From an uncultured Prolixibacteraceae bacterium (GTDB taxonomy: Bacteria; Bacteroidota; Bacteroidia; Bacteroidales; Prolixibacteraceae): DNA of 64,000 nt. The position numbers were made by a program, and so were the translations under genes. Location: assembly GCA_913063265.1 (NCBI GenBank), contig CAJXZG010000001.1:1-64000 (forward strand). Reading direction: 5' to 3'. The notes under the pieces were generated by a model that saw nothing but the letters and a program-made list of their open reading frames with translations, had not been told where the DNA came from and did no database searches. The stretch's first letter is position 1, and every line of letters starts with the position of its first letter. This document shows positions 15,930-25,362 of this stretch, piece after piece.

Positions 15930-17255
15930 ATGAATCATACGCTAAGCAAATCAAGTTTTTTAATTCTGTTTTTCATAACAATTGGAATTAACTCACTTTT
16001 TGCACAAATTCTTAACTTAAATAAGCCTGAAAGGGAACAATGGTTTACCGATTTGGGTTTTGGAATGTTTATTCACTGGAGTATGGATGTGCAGTTGGGG
16101 ATGGTAATCAGCCACAGTATGGTTGGTGCTTCCGAAGATTATCTCGACCGATATGTAAATGAACTTCCTAAAACTTTTAATCCTGTAAATTTTAATGCAA
16201 CAGAATGGGTAAATGCAGCCAAACTTGCCGGGATGAAATACATTGTTTTTACTACCAAACATCATAATGGTTATTGTATGTACGATACAAAAACTACAGA
16301 TTTTGGCATTATGCATAGCCCGTATGGAAAAGATATTACTCAAATGTTGGTCGACGCTTGCAGGGAAGCAGGACTGGCAGTCGGCTTCTATTTTTCTCCC
16401 GATGATTTTTATTTTTTATACAAACAGGGTACGTTAATTTCAAGAAAGAGAAAAGAAGCTCTGGCAGAATTTAATGATGAATTGAACGAATACACAAAAA
16501 GACAAATGCGGGAATTGATGACTCAGTATGGAAAAATAGATATCATTTTTCTCGATGGATTGGAACAATATTCTAAAACCGAGCTGGCAAAGGTTTGCTG
16601 GGAAATAGATCCGGATGTTGTGGTTACCCGCGGGGCAATGGAAACACCTGAACAACATACTCCCGATAGCCCGATTCCGGCACCTTGGGAAGCGTGCTAT
16701 ACCCTTGGCGATCAGTGGCAATACCGGCCAAGTAACGAGAATTACAAAACAGCAAAAGACGCCATTCTTAAGTTTATCGATATTAAAGCAAAAGGTGGAA
16801 ATTTTTTGCTGAATTTCGGACCTGATGCCCTCGGCAACTTTCCACCAGAACAATTAGGCATTTTAAATGAAATATCTTTGTGGATGTTTATCAACAAAGA
16901 GGCTTTTGAAAATACCGTTCCAAACCATACTGTCAAAGAAGATAATATCTGGTTTTTACGATCTAAGGATAAAACAACAGCTTATTTGTTTATCAACGAA
17001 GAAGACTGGAAGTTTGGAGATCGAAAAGAGTACAGTATTTCTTCAATAAAAGCAACCAAAGAGAGTGAAATTTCGGTTCTCGGTCATAACGGAAAAGTAC
17101 TGGAATATCAGGATACGGTTGATCCTGCACCAACCATTAAATCCATTAAAAATGGCACACAATTTACTGTAACCCGGTCACAACGAATATATAACGACCG
17201 TAAATGGAATAATCCGGTTGTGGTTAAAATCACAAACACTATAGTTGAAGAATGA
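15930..17255 (+). CDS. Secreted GH29 alpha-L-fucosidase-like glycoside hydrolase
   Basis: A 441-residue exported enzyme. The signal peptide (FLILFFITIGINSLFAQ) is followed by a GH29 barrel of about 310 residues and a C-terminal beta domain. GH29 features are GMFIHWSM near the N-terminus, KYIVFTTKHHNGYCMYDTK (the H-H-x-G segment that lines the active site), and YGKIDIIFLDGLEQY. The aspartate of FLDG in the last is the expected nucleophile. NFLLNFGPDALGNFPPEQ is also typical. The family removes alpha-L-fucose from glycans. The usual tryptophan before the nucleophile (W-x-D-G) is replaced by F-L. It ends at a bidirectional terminator and is 105 bp from the MBOAT gene, possibly co-transcribed. 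Confidence 0.85.
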   Translation: MNHTLSKSSFLILFFITIGINSLFAQILNLNKPEREQWFTDLGFGMFIHWSMDVQLGMVISHSMVGASEDYLDRYVNELPKTFNPVNFNATEWVNAAKLAGMKYIVFTTKHHNGYCMYDTKTTDFGIMHSPYGKDITQMLVDACREAGLAVGFYFSPDDFYFLYKQGTLISRKRKEALAEFNDELNEYTKRQMRELMTQYGKIDIIFLDGLEQYSKTELAKVCWEIDPDVVVTRGAMETPEQHTPDSPIPAPWEACYTLGDQWQYRPSNENYKTAKDAILKFIDIKAKGGNFLLNFGPDALGNFPPEQLGILNEISLWMFINKEAFENTVPNHTVKEDNIWFLRSKDKTTAYLFINEEDWKFGDRKEYSISSIKATKESEISVLGHNGKVLEYQDTVDPAPTIKSIKNGTQFTVTRSQRIYNDRKWNNPVVVKITNTIVEE

Positions 17256-17352
17256 TGGTCATATTCACATATTGAATATATTTATCAAATATTCTGTGAT
17301 CTTTATAATGTGAAAAAAGCACAACAATTAAAACCTACACATTTTATAAAAT

Positions 17353-17385
17353 TACCGAGGGATAATTTTTATTTATCCCTCGGTA
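17353..17385. terminator. Bidirectional hairpin between convergent genes
   Basis: A perfect 13-bp stem (17353-17365 with 17373-17385) with a T-rich 7-base loop. It lies between the stops of the fucosidase (plus) and the GloVer gene (minus). T-runs flanking it are modest. Confidence 0.7.
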
Positions 17386-17409
17386 TTTGGAAATTGTTTT
17401 ATTGCACAA

Positions 17410-20109
17410 TTACCTTGAAAGTATGAGTTTTTCACTTTTAATAAATTTGTTATTGATATAAAGTGAATAAATATATATTCCTTCAGGTAGGTCTTTTGCA
17501 TTAAATTCTACATTATTTTTCTCTCCGGCATCGGTAAACGCCTTAAATAAGGTTTCAATTTCTTTTCCCTGAACGTTTGAGATTTTTAATATCGCCTCAC
17601 CTGCTTCTTTGGTTGTAAAAGAAATCCTTGTTTTTTCATTAAATGGATTCGGATAACAGTACATGTCATTTAAATTTGATTCTTCTGTAACTATAAAACC
17701 CGACTTATTACTGTTATTTAAAGGTACGTGTACTTCTGCTGTAGCATATCCAATATTGCCAGCGGCGTCCATAGCCTCAAGATAAATAGTGTAAATCCGA
17801 CCATTACCGATACCGGATCTTTCTTTTCTCAGCATAACAGTTTGACCATCTGATGAAATAACAAAATCATTTAAGGTATTTCCACTTCCATTTTCGTTTT
17901 CGGTTTCGTTGCTTTCTACTTTAGAAATGTAAATATTGACCCCGGGACAATTATCATGAACTGAAATATAAAAGTCATTAATATCAAAGGTTTCATACTT
18001 ATGATTGGAAGGTTGAATTATGATTGCATCTGAAATGGCCGAAATAACCGGAGTTTCAATATCTGTAACCGTAACGTTAAAGTTGCAGGCTGATGTATTA
18101 CCTGACTCATCTGTGGCTGTATAAACCACCGTTGTAGTACCAACCGGAAAATTTGCACCACTCGCCAAACCACTTGTTAATACCGTGGTTACGTTTCCAC
18201 AATTTCCTGTACCTACCGGAACCACATAACTAACTATCGCTCCACACAAACCTCCATCGTTATCAACAAAAATATCGCCCGGACAAGTGATATCAATGTT
18301 AGAAGGGATTAAGGTTGTTGTTGTAATAACAGTACTATCACATCCAAAAATATTGGATAAAACAATTTGTGTAACTCCAACTTGTGCCGGATCACAAGTT
18401 GTTGCCGCAATATAAGTAGTATCGTCTGGTAATAAAGTTGTAGTTGTTATTACTACACTATCACATCCAAAAAGATTGGAAAAAATGGATTGTGATACCC
18501 CAACTTGTGCCGGATCACAAGTTGTAGCTGCAATATATGTGGTGTCGCTTGGCAATAAAGTAGTTGTTGTAATAACAGTACTATCACATCCAAACAGATT
18601 TGAAAAAATGGATTGTGATACTCCAACTTGCGTCGGATCACAAGTTGTTGCCGCAATATAAGTAGTATCGCCTGGCAATAAAGTTGTAGTTGTAATAACT
18701 ACGCTATCACATCCAAAAAGATTGGTAAAAATGGATTGTGTAACCCCAACTTGTGCTGAATTACAAGTTGTAGCTGCAATATAAGTAGTGTCGCTTGGTA
18801 ATAAATTAGTTGTTGTAATAACCAAGCTATCGCAGCCGGTATTGTTTGTAAACAGATTTTGCGTAATACCTACTTGTTCGGGATCACATGTCGTTGCTGA
18901 AATATTTGTTGTGTCTGGCTGGCATTCCTGATTGTCGTTTCCTCCGGTAACTAATTTTGTATATAATGGAAAACCACCGCCACCAGTATTAGCCCACGAA
19001 AAATCATGTTTTTTAACTAAAACAAAATTTGAAATGTTAAATTCAAAAAGTACGCCTGCATTATTTAAACCTCCATAACTTGTCATTCCATATAATTTTC
19101 CATTTACTGATTCAGCCATTGTTCCATATGGATTTTTACCATTTGTGTTGTTGAATTTATGGACTTCTGTGGCAGTATTGTTTACCAAATCAAACTGATA
19201 AATTGTACCGTTACCAAATCCTCCTCCCCAACTTAAGCCATACAGAAAACCATCACTGGCCTCAATAAGATCACCTGAGCCCTGGTTCCCGTCTGTACCA
19301 TTAAAATTATGAACGTTTTCATAGGAATTGTCAGATGGATCGAATTTGAAAATCACTCCATATCCAAAGGAGCCTCCAGCTTTTGTAATTGCGTATAATT
19401 TACCGTTCGATGCTTCCATTAAAGAGCCAAATGGTTGCCTGCCTGTAGCTTCAGCAAAATTGTGATGTACAGATACTGTATTATTAATATGATTATATTC
19501 AAAAATTACTCCGTATCCATTTGTGCCTCCGGTTTGAGTAACACCAAAAATTCGGTTTTCTGATGTTATCATTAGACCGCTTTGCAGGTAGCGGCCGTCG
19601 GTACCACTGAAATCAATCTTTTTTGTAAATACTGCCGGTGATTGGGTAATATCCAATTCAAACAATGTCCCGATGTTAGATGTTCCTCCTTGCCATGTTG
19701 TTCCATAAAGTTTACCATTTGGAGCTTCAATAAATGTGCATGATGGATTGTGTCCGTTAGCGCCATTAAAATCATGAATTTTAGTAAAAACATTCGTGGT
19801 TTTATCATATTTAAAAACCGTTCCTTTAGCACCCGTTCCTCCGTTGTATGTTGTCCCATAAAAATTGCCATCCGATGCCAAAAAAAGGCTTGCATAAGGA
19901 TTAGCTCCCTGAGTTCCGCCAAAAGAATGTTTTACCTGATAATTGTTCCCGTTTTGGTCGGTAGTGAAAATTACTCCTGCACCGTTAGTCCCGCCATAAG
20001 AAGTCATTCCTCAAAACAGGTTACTTTGTGCCGACGAAAACATGATAATTGCCGAAAAGAATAAAATCAAAATTAAAGTTACTGATGTTTTTTTGTGTGT
20101 AGTTTGCAT
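17410..20109 (-). pseudogene. GloVer-repeat/HYR/T9SS surface protein interrupted by an in-frame TGA
   Basis: The full frame runs from ATG 20109 and has 899 codons. A signal peptide (SVTLILILFFSAIIMFSSAQ) is followed by SNLF, then TGA at 20013-20011, then GMTSYGGTNGAGVIF, all in one frame. Internal repeats read LYGMTSYGG and LYGTTWQGG, so the TGA probably replaces TGG (Trp). After it come about nine choice-of-anchor GloVer repeats (G-x-L-Y-G-T-T-x-x-G-G). Then come five 41-residue Thr/Cys-rich units (DTTYIAATTCDPAQVG), an HYR domain (ITCPGDIFVDND) and a type A T9SS domain (YCYPNPFNEKTRI). Without the signal peptide the downstream 865 codons cannot be exported. A sequencing error is possible. 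Confidence 0.8.
18303..18917 (-). repeat. Five tandem 123-bp coding repeats
   Basis: Landmark CATCC (CAGCC in the last unit) recurs at 18341, 18464, 18587, 18710 and 18833, exactly 123 bp apart. Each unit encodes 41 residues with two cysteines and the segment DTTYIAATTCDPxQVGVxQ. Neighbouring units are nearly identical in DNA, which suggests recent unequal exchange. Confidence 0.9.
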
Positions 20110-20692
20110 AATACCAATTTTGGTTAAACGTTGTTAAGTTATTTGTATAACCGCCTTAAAATTGAACACATAGCAGCCTATGTGTTGATTTATCGGGCGT
20201 AAAACTGGCTAATGATTTTATGGTGTTTCTTCAAAAAAAGATATCGGTAAGTAGCAAAAAGGTATGCATTTTTATGATATATGTCAAGTTTTCAATAAAA
20301 CTTAATGGCCAATTTATTGAAAAAGTATATGCAGATTTTATATTATTAATGAAATACGGCGATTTATTTATAAGGAAACAAGTCGGTAAAATTGTTCTGA
20401 ATAAATGATATTCCATTTTTTATTTGTAACTGAAGATTGCAATCTCGTGACAATCAATTTTTCAGTATTTACAGTCATAAATTGGAAAAACAATAAAAGT
20501 TTTCAATTAACTTTACATAAAAATTATGGGATGTTTTATAAAATCCTGTGTAAATCCACGTCCAATTATGGAATAAAATATTGACATTTATAAATTTCTA
20601 ATCGTAGGAAAACTCTTAATATAAGAATAAGGAATAATAATTTTGAGACAATAGTACTTAATGGGAATTTGTAATACAATAAATTAATAACA
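20110..20692. other. 583-bp intergenic region between divergent genes
   Basis: I see no convincing gene here. The one clear structure is an 8-bp inverted repeat AACACATA/TATGTGTT (20165-20172 and 20179-20186) with a 6-base spacer. It lies 56 bases upstream of the GloVer gene start and could be an operator or a short hairpin. The rest is AT-rich without a full consensus promoter. Confidence 0.5.
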
Positions 20693-21793
20693 ATGGCCGA
20701 AAAACTAAAAGATATATTGTTTCCGCTTGAAAAAGTTCAGCTTTTTGGAGATGTGTTAAATGAGGTTTATCCTGAATTCAAAACCGGTGAATTTGTTGCA
20801 GCAGTTTGTGATAAAAACTGGTCAGATAGAGAATTGAAGGAAAAAATGAGGCATACAACTTTGTGTTTACATCAGTTTCTTCCCTCTGATTTTAAAAAGG
20901 CAGTAGGTATTTTAGTCGCTATAGTGCCAAAAGTAACCGGTTTTGAAGCAATTGTTTTGCCTGATTATGTAGAAGTTTACGGGCAGGAGCACTGGGATAT
21001 TTCTCTACCTGCTTTGGGTGAACTAACAAAATGCGGAAGTTCGGAATTTGGCATTCGTCCGTTTTTAAACAAAGATTTGGAAGGAGCAATGAAATACATG
21101 AACAAGTGGGCGGATGATGAAGATTTTAAAGTTCGCAGATTTGCCAGCGAAGGTTGTCGGCCAAGGTTGCCATGGGCTGCCGGTGTTCCTGCTCTAAAAA
21201 AAGATCCCTCCCTTATTTTACCGATTCTTGAAAAATTAAAAAACGATCCTGAAGAGTTTGTAAGAAAAAGTGTGGCAAATAATCTAAACGATATTTCAAA
21301 GGATCACCCTGAACTGGTTTTGGATATTTGTGAACGATGGCAGGGAAATTCAAAAAATACCGACTGGATTATTAAACGTGCTTGTCGAACTCTTTTAAAA
21401 CAAGGAAACAAACGAGCAATGTTGTTATTTGGTTTTGCTAATCCGGAATTGATGCATGTAAATAAACTAGTTTTTTCAAACCATTCCCCAAAAATAGGAG
21501 AGGAAATATCTTTGGAATTTGAACTCGAACTGAATACCAAAGGAAAACAAAAAGTGAGAATTGAATATCTTGTTCACTTTGTAAAAAGCTCCGGCAAAAC
21601 ATCTCCTAAAGTCTTTCAGATTAAAGAAGTGGAAATGAAACCCGGAAAACACCTGATTTCAAAAAAACATTCTTTTAAAAATATGTCAACACGTAAACAC
21701 TTCTCAGGAAATCACAAGTTTGAAATTGTTGTAAATGGTGAGGTGAAATCCGACGGAGTGGTAGAGTTAAATGATTTAAATAAAGAGAATTAG
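20693..21793 (+). CDS. alkC: DNA alkylation repair glycosylase AlkC (HEAT-like plus Ig-like domain)
   Basis: A 366-residue member of the AlkC/AlkD HEAT-like DNA glycosylase superfamily, which removes cationic alkylated bases such as 3-methyladenine and 3-methylcytosine without base flipping. The segment RRFASEGCRPRLPWA (about 145-160) and FVRKSVANNLNDISKDHPEL (about 190-210) are family hallmarks. Residues 1-240 form the helical repeats. Residues 245-366 are beta-rich (MHVNKLVFSNHSPKIGEEIS onward) and match the Ig-like C-terminal domain known from some AlkC proteins. The protein would act in base excision repair. The ATG at 20693 is the only good start. Its stop overlaps the convergent DUF4268 gene by 4 bp. 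Confidence 0.85.
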   Translation: MAEKLKDILFPLEKVQLFGDVLNEVYPEFKTGEFVAAVCDKNWSDRELKEKMRHTTLCLHQFLPSDFKKAVGILVAIVPKVTGFEAIVLPDYVEVYGQEHWDISLPALGELTKCGSSEFGIRPFLNKDLEGAMKYMNKWADDEDFKVRRFASEGCRPRLPWAAGVPALKKDPSLILPILEKLKNDPEEFVRKSVANNLNDISKDHPELVLDICERWQGNSKNTDWIIKRACRTLLKQGNKRAMLLFGFANPELMHVNKLVFSNHSPKIGEEISLEFELELNTKGKQKVRIEYLVHFVKSSGKTSPKVFQIKEVEMKPGKHLISKKHSFKNMSTRKHFSGNHKFEIVVNGEVKSDGVVELNDLNKEN

Positions 21794-22233
21794 TTTTTTA
21801 GTTCCTCTTTTAAAACCTCTTTTATCATTAAAAAGTTTTTCTCCATTTTAAGCATATTCTCTGTAAAGTACAAGTATATTTCGGTCCATTGGTTTTGTCG
21901 ATGCCAATCTACTTTTTCCATTTGTGTATATATTCTGCTAACTTCCTGACTGTTATCTTCTCGTTCATGAATCAATTCCCATATTAAGCCGTTTTCGAAA
22001 CCTTCTTCGATAACTGCTTTGTAACGATCAAGAATCTCAAAAGTTTTTAAACGACGATCTTCACTTTTGTGTTGTAATTCAAGTATCACCCTGGCATTTT
22101 CCCGGTCAACGTCAAATCGAAATACCAGTCCGCGTACCTGGGTTTTATTTAACATCCATTTTTTAGGATAATGCTTTTTAAAGCCATTCCAAAAATTCAA
22201 TCGTAACTGTTTTATTTCCTCCTTCGAATACAT
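21790..22233 (-). CDS. DUF4268 domain protein
   Basis: A 147-residue soluble protein starting MYSKEEIKQLRLNFWNGFKK. The W-x-L-N-K-T...F-R-F-D-V-D-R-E-N-A-R-V pattern and the later WELIHERE...RIYTQMEKVDWH are typical of DUF4268 proteins. DUF4268 has a restriction-endonuclease-like sequence pattern (D...ELQH), but its function is not established. I start at ATG 22233; a TTG at 22248 would add five residues. It is convergent with alkC, and an overlap of stops suggests stable pairing but not common regulation. Confidence 0.75.
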   Translation of the reverse strand: MYSKEEIKQLRLNFWNGFKKHYPKKWMLNKTQVRGLVFRFDVDRENARVILELQHKSEDRRLKTFEILDRYKAVIEEGFENGLIWELIHEREDNSQEVSRIYTQMEKVDWHRQNQWTEIYLYFTENMLKMEKNFLMIKEVLKEELKN

Positions 22234-22278
22234 CTCGTGATTAGGCAAATTTCAAGCTGCAAGAAAATCAATTTTATT

Positions 22279-22286
22279 TACATTTG
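22279..22286 (+). promoter_or_regulatory. Putative -7 element (TACATTTG) for the M23-like gene
   Basis: An exact TAnnTTTG match 47 bases before the ATG at 22333. The -33 position has no clear TTG, so confidence is limited. Confidence 0.4.
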
Positions 22287-22332
22287 AAGGAATTTAAATT
22301 AGGCAAGTTCAATAAACTGAAATAAATTAATT

Positions 22333-23211
22333 ATGATAAAATTTTTTGTGGTTCTTGTTTTTGCTTTATTAACATCAGGAATTAAAGCCCAACTTATAGA
22401 TATTCAGTATAATTACAATAGTTTGGGAGATTGTTTTTTTGGTGCAGCAAATAATACACAAACGCCCCTGTTTTTACATTTATATTTTGAAAATCTGGAA
22501 AACGCAGTTTTTGCGGAAGAACAGCCTTATGTAAAAAAGCTGGAACCCGGTTTTACAAGTTTATTTACTTTGCAAAATGAATCGGAAAATGACGCACCAA
22601 TTTTTATTTTTAAAACTAAAACTTTCCGCTCAAATCCGTTGGCCGATGTTAATCTGGATTTTCCGTATTTAATTCCATTGGAGCCCGGCACAACTGCACA
22701 TCCTTTCGATGTAAAAAATATTGATGGTTTTTATGGAAAAGAAACTCTAAAAGAATGGCGTGCTTCAGGTTTTGTCGTTAAACCGGGGCAGTTGGTATAT
22801 TCAGCCCGTCGTGGACAAATAGTGGAGATAACTGGCAAAACAAGAGAATCAAAACCGGAAACCTGGTACAATACGTGGACCAATTCGATAACCCTTTTGC
22901 AGGAAGATGGCACACTTATTACGTATAAAAATGTAGTTGATAAATCAGGAAAGTTAAAACTCAATCAGAAAATTCAGGCCGGAGATTTTTTAGGCGAAGT
23001 AGCCTCAGGTACGAACGAACTGATATTATTGGTTTATCATAACGATTTGGATAAACCTGAGTTTGATTTTATCATCCCCTTATTTGTTATCTCAACCGAT
23101 AAAACAGAAATATTAAATCCCTCATTAAATATTGAAGTTATTCATCCGAGTGAGGTGAAAATTTTAGAAATGACAAAACGGGAGCAAAAAAAGTTTTTAA
23201 AAGGAAAATAA
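22333..23211 (+). CDS. Secreted M23 (LytM)-like protein lacking the zinc ligands
   Basis: A 292-residue exported protein (signal MIKFFVVLVFALLTSGIKAQ). Residues 25-140 are a beta-rich N-terminal domain. Residues 150-235 follow the M23 peptidase strand pattern: KPGQLVYSARRGQIVEI, then ITLLQEDGTLITYKNV, then KIQAGDFLGEVASGTNELI. Active M23 peptidases need an HxxxD and an HxH. Here the first is absent, and the HLHFE-type strand reads LILLVYHN. It is thus likely a non-catalytic LytM-fold protein, perhaps an amidase activator or wall-binding protein in the manner of EnvC/NlpD. Fold assignment is by pattern only. Confidence 0.65.
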   Translation: MIKFFVVLVFALLTSGIKAQLIDIQYNYNSLGDCFFGAANNTQTPLFLHLYFENLENAVFAEEQPYVKKLEPGFTSLFTLQNESENDAPIFIFKTKTFRSNPLADVNLDFPYLIPLEPGTTAHPFDVKNIDGFYGKETLKEWRASGFVVKPGQLVYSARRGQIVEITGKTRESKPETWYNTWTNSITLLQEDGTLITYKNVVDKSGKLKLNQKIQAGDFLGEVASGTNELILLVYHNDLDKPEFDFIIPLFVISTDKTEILNPSLNIEVIHPSEVKILEMTKREQKKFLKGK

Positions 23212-23216
23212 AAAAA

Positions 23217-23243
23217 GAGTCGATAGCATATTTCTATCGACTC
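23217..23243. terminator. Hairpin terminator, mainly for the FAS1 gene
   Basis: A perfect 10-bp stem GAGTCGATAG/CTATCGACTC with a 7-base loop. On the minus strand it is followed by a run of six T, 35 bases after the FAS1 gene stop. It also lies 6 bases after the plus-strand gene. Confidence 0.8.
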
Positions 23244-23277
23244 CAAATTAACTAAACTTTCTATGAACTATATAATA

Positions 23278-25086
23278 TTAAAGCACTGGAAGTAGTACTT
23301 TATCAACTACATGAATTACTCCATTGCTTCCGTGAATGTTTACTTCGGTTACCGCCGCGTTCTCATCAGTTTTGTCTTCCAAAACAATTAGATCACTTAA
23401 GATTGCACTTACTTTTAATGTTTGACCGTTTAACATTCCTAAAATTTGGCCTTCAACCAAATCTGTACTAAACACTCGGGCAGGAGCTGCATGATATGTT
23501 AAAACCATTCTTATTTGGTCCTCTGTCAAACCTTCAACCACATCAGCTATTTTTCCAAAAGCCTCGTCAGTCGGTGCAAAAACCGTAATGTTTTGAGCTT
23601 CTTTTAAAGCGGTAGTAATATCAGCATAAGTATCTGAAGCCAGAAGACTTACCAGAACAGTAAATTCTGAATAATCACCCATGTTTGCTAATGCTACTGC
23701 GATGTCAACAACATCACCTGCTGGTGGAACTAAAGTCCTGTCGATTGTATGCACTACACCATTACTTTTTTCAATGTCAACACCGGTTATATTTGATAAT
23801 CCATTTACAAGCACCGCCTGATTATTTAAATATCCAAGGTAAATGTACTGATCTGAACTTAAGGTCATTGCCATTCCGTCTGCAGGTAATTGTGATGAAA
23901 GAACTTTGGCTCCCAATACGTGATATAATAAAATTGGTGTCAAAGCTTCTTTATCCAATCCCTCAAGTGAGGTAATTCCTGCCGCAATAAATGCTGCATT
24001 ATTTGGGGCAAATAATGTAAGATTGTCAGTTGTTGAAACAGTTTCCAACAATTCTGCTTTTCTAAGTGCAGCAGTGAGGATGGTATAATCCGGATTAAAA
24101 AGTGCAACTTCTGCAATAGTACCAACTGCCGATGCTGCATAGCTTGGAAGTAAAACTGCATCAATGACATGTATAACTCCGTTTATTGCATTTACATCCG
24201 CAATAATTACGTTTGAACTGTTTATTTTGACCCCGTTATCCGTATTCACTGTGAGGCTTTCATCCGGGAGCAGTGTAGGTAATAAACCATTGGTCATTTG
24301 GTCTGACCTTAAGGCTCCACCGGCAATGTGATATTGAACAATTTCACGCAATAAAGTAACAGGTAATTCATCAATACTGGTTTTACCAAGTGCACCCAGA
24401 ACTGCGTTAAAAGCTTCGTTTGTTGGTGCAAATACTGTTAAATCAGATGTTGGATTATTGGCTGCTTCCAATAAATCTGACAATTCAGGCTTTGACAGAG
24501 CACTTACGAGAATTGAAAAATCCGGATTCGATGCTGCAATCTGAGCAATAGTCTGACTCGAAAAATTCGAAGGTAATAATACTTCGTCTATAATGTGAAT
24601 TACTCCATTTGAAGCATCTCCATCAGCTGACGTAACCATCGAACTACCGTTTAAAGTTACCATCTCACCGTTGATTTCTACATCTACCATTTGACCGGAC
24701 AATAATGTTTGAACTTCACCATTCTGCAATTGGGATGACATAACCTTACCATCTACAACATGATACTGAAGTAAAGCAGTTAACAAGGATGGGGTACTAA
24801 TCACTGTATTAAGCACATCCGGATCTAGTTTTGCAAAAGCATCATTTGTTGGAGCAAATACTGTAAAGGGACCGCCATCAGATAACACTGTTACCAAATC
24901 AGCAGAAACAATTGCACTAACTAATGTTGATAGTTCGGGATTGGATCTTGCAAGGTCCACAATATTACTTGTTGGAGCTACATCATCATCATTATTACAA
25001 CTTGTAATCCCTAACGTAACTACTACCAACAATAACGATAAAATCAAATTAACTCTACTCTTCAACACTAAATTCATTCTTTTCAT
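23278..25086 (-). CDS. Lipoprotein with four fasciclin (FAS1) domains
   Basis: A 602-residue protein. A lipoprotein signal (LILSLLLVVVTLGITSC, lipobox ending in Cys followed by NNDDD) is followed by four FAS1 repeats of about 135 residues each (about 45-180, 185-320, 325-460, 465-602). Each repeat has the H1 motif TVFAPTNDAF or close variants (TVFAPTNEAF, TLFAPNNAAF, TVFAPTDEAF). Each also has the H2 motif NGVIHVIDxVLLP. FAS1 domains mediate adhesion in the cell envelope and extracellular matrix. The Asn-rich stretch after the Cys is compatible with surface exposure of Bacteroidota lipoproteins, but that is inference. The start is ATG 25086; an upstream start at 25125 lacks a proper n-region. 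Confidence 0.9.
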   Translation of the reverse strand: MKRMNLVLKSRVNLILSLLLVVVTLGITSCNNDDDVAPTSNIVDLARSNPELSTLVSAIVSADLVTVLSDGGPFTVFAPTNDAFAKLDPDVLNTVISTPSLLTALLQYHVVDGKVMSSQLQNGEVQTLLSGQMVDVEINGEMVTLNGSSMVTSADGDASNGVIHIIDEVLLPSNFSSQTIAQIAASNPDFSILVSALSKPELSDLLEAANNPTSDLTVFAPTNEAFNAVLGALGKTSIDELPVTLLREIVQYHIAGGALRSDQMTNGLLPTLLPDESLTVNTDNGVKINSSNVIIADVNAINGVIHVIDAVLLPSYAASAVGTIAEVALFNPDYTILTAALRKAELLETVSTTDNLTLFAPNNAAFIAAGITSLEGLDKEALTPILLYHVLGAKVLSSQLPADGMAMTLSSDQYIYLGYLNNQAVLVNGLSNITGVDIEKSNGVVHTIDRTLVPPAGDVVDIAVALANMGDYSEFTVLVSLLASDTYADITTALKEAQNITVFAPTDEAFGKIADVVEGLTEDQIRMVLTYHAAPARVFSTDLVEGQILGMLNGQTLKVSAILSDLIVLEDKTDENAAVTEVNIHGSNGVIHVVDKVLLPVL

Positions 25087-25362
25087 TTTTTTATTGTTTA
25101 AAGTTCTTAATACATAATTAGACAAAAATGTATTAGAAATGTTTAATAAAAATATTTATAAACTAAACAAAAATGTGTTTTAATGTTGGATAGAACAAAC
25201 CATTATTGAATAATATTATTTTTTCTTAAGAATTTAATTGTTTGTTATTGAGTATTTTATGATTGTTTGATTTTTGGGATAAGCTTTTGAGATTTTATTA
25301 CAACTACTGTAAAAATTATTTTGAATTACATTTTTTTTAACTTCAAGGCCTAAATTTTAAAA

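Noticed and set aside
19572-20064. ORFs in alternative frames over the GloVer repeats
   Set aside because: The Gly/Thr-rich repeats keep other frames open; none has a signal, motif or start context.
20220-20416. Two opposing ORFs of about 60 residues in the 20.1-20.7 kb gap
   Set aside because: Their composition is that of AT-rich noncoding DNA, they lie on overlapping strands and have no recognisable motif.
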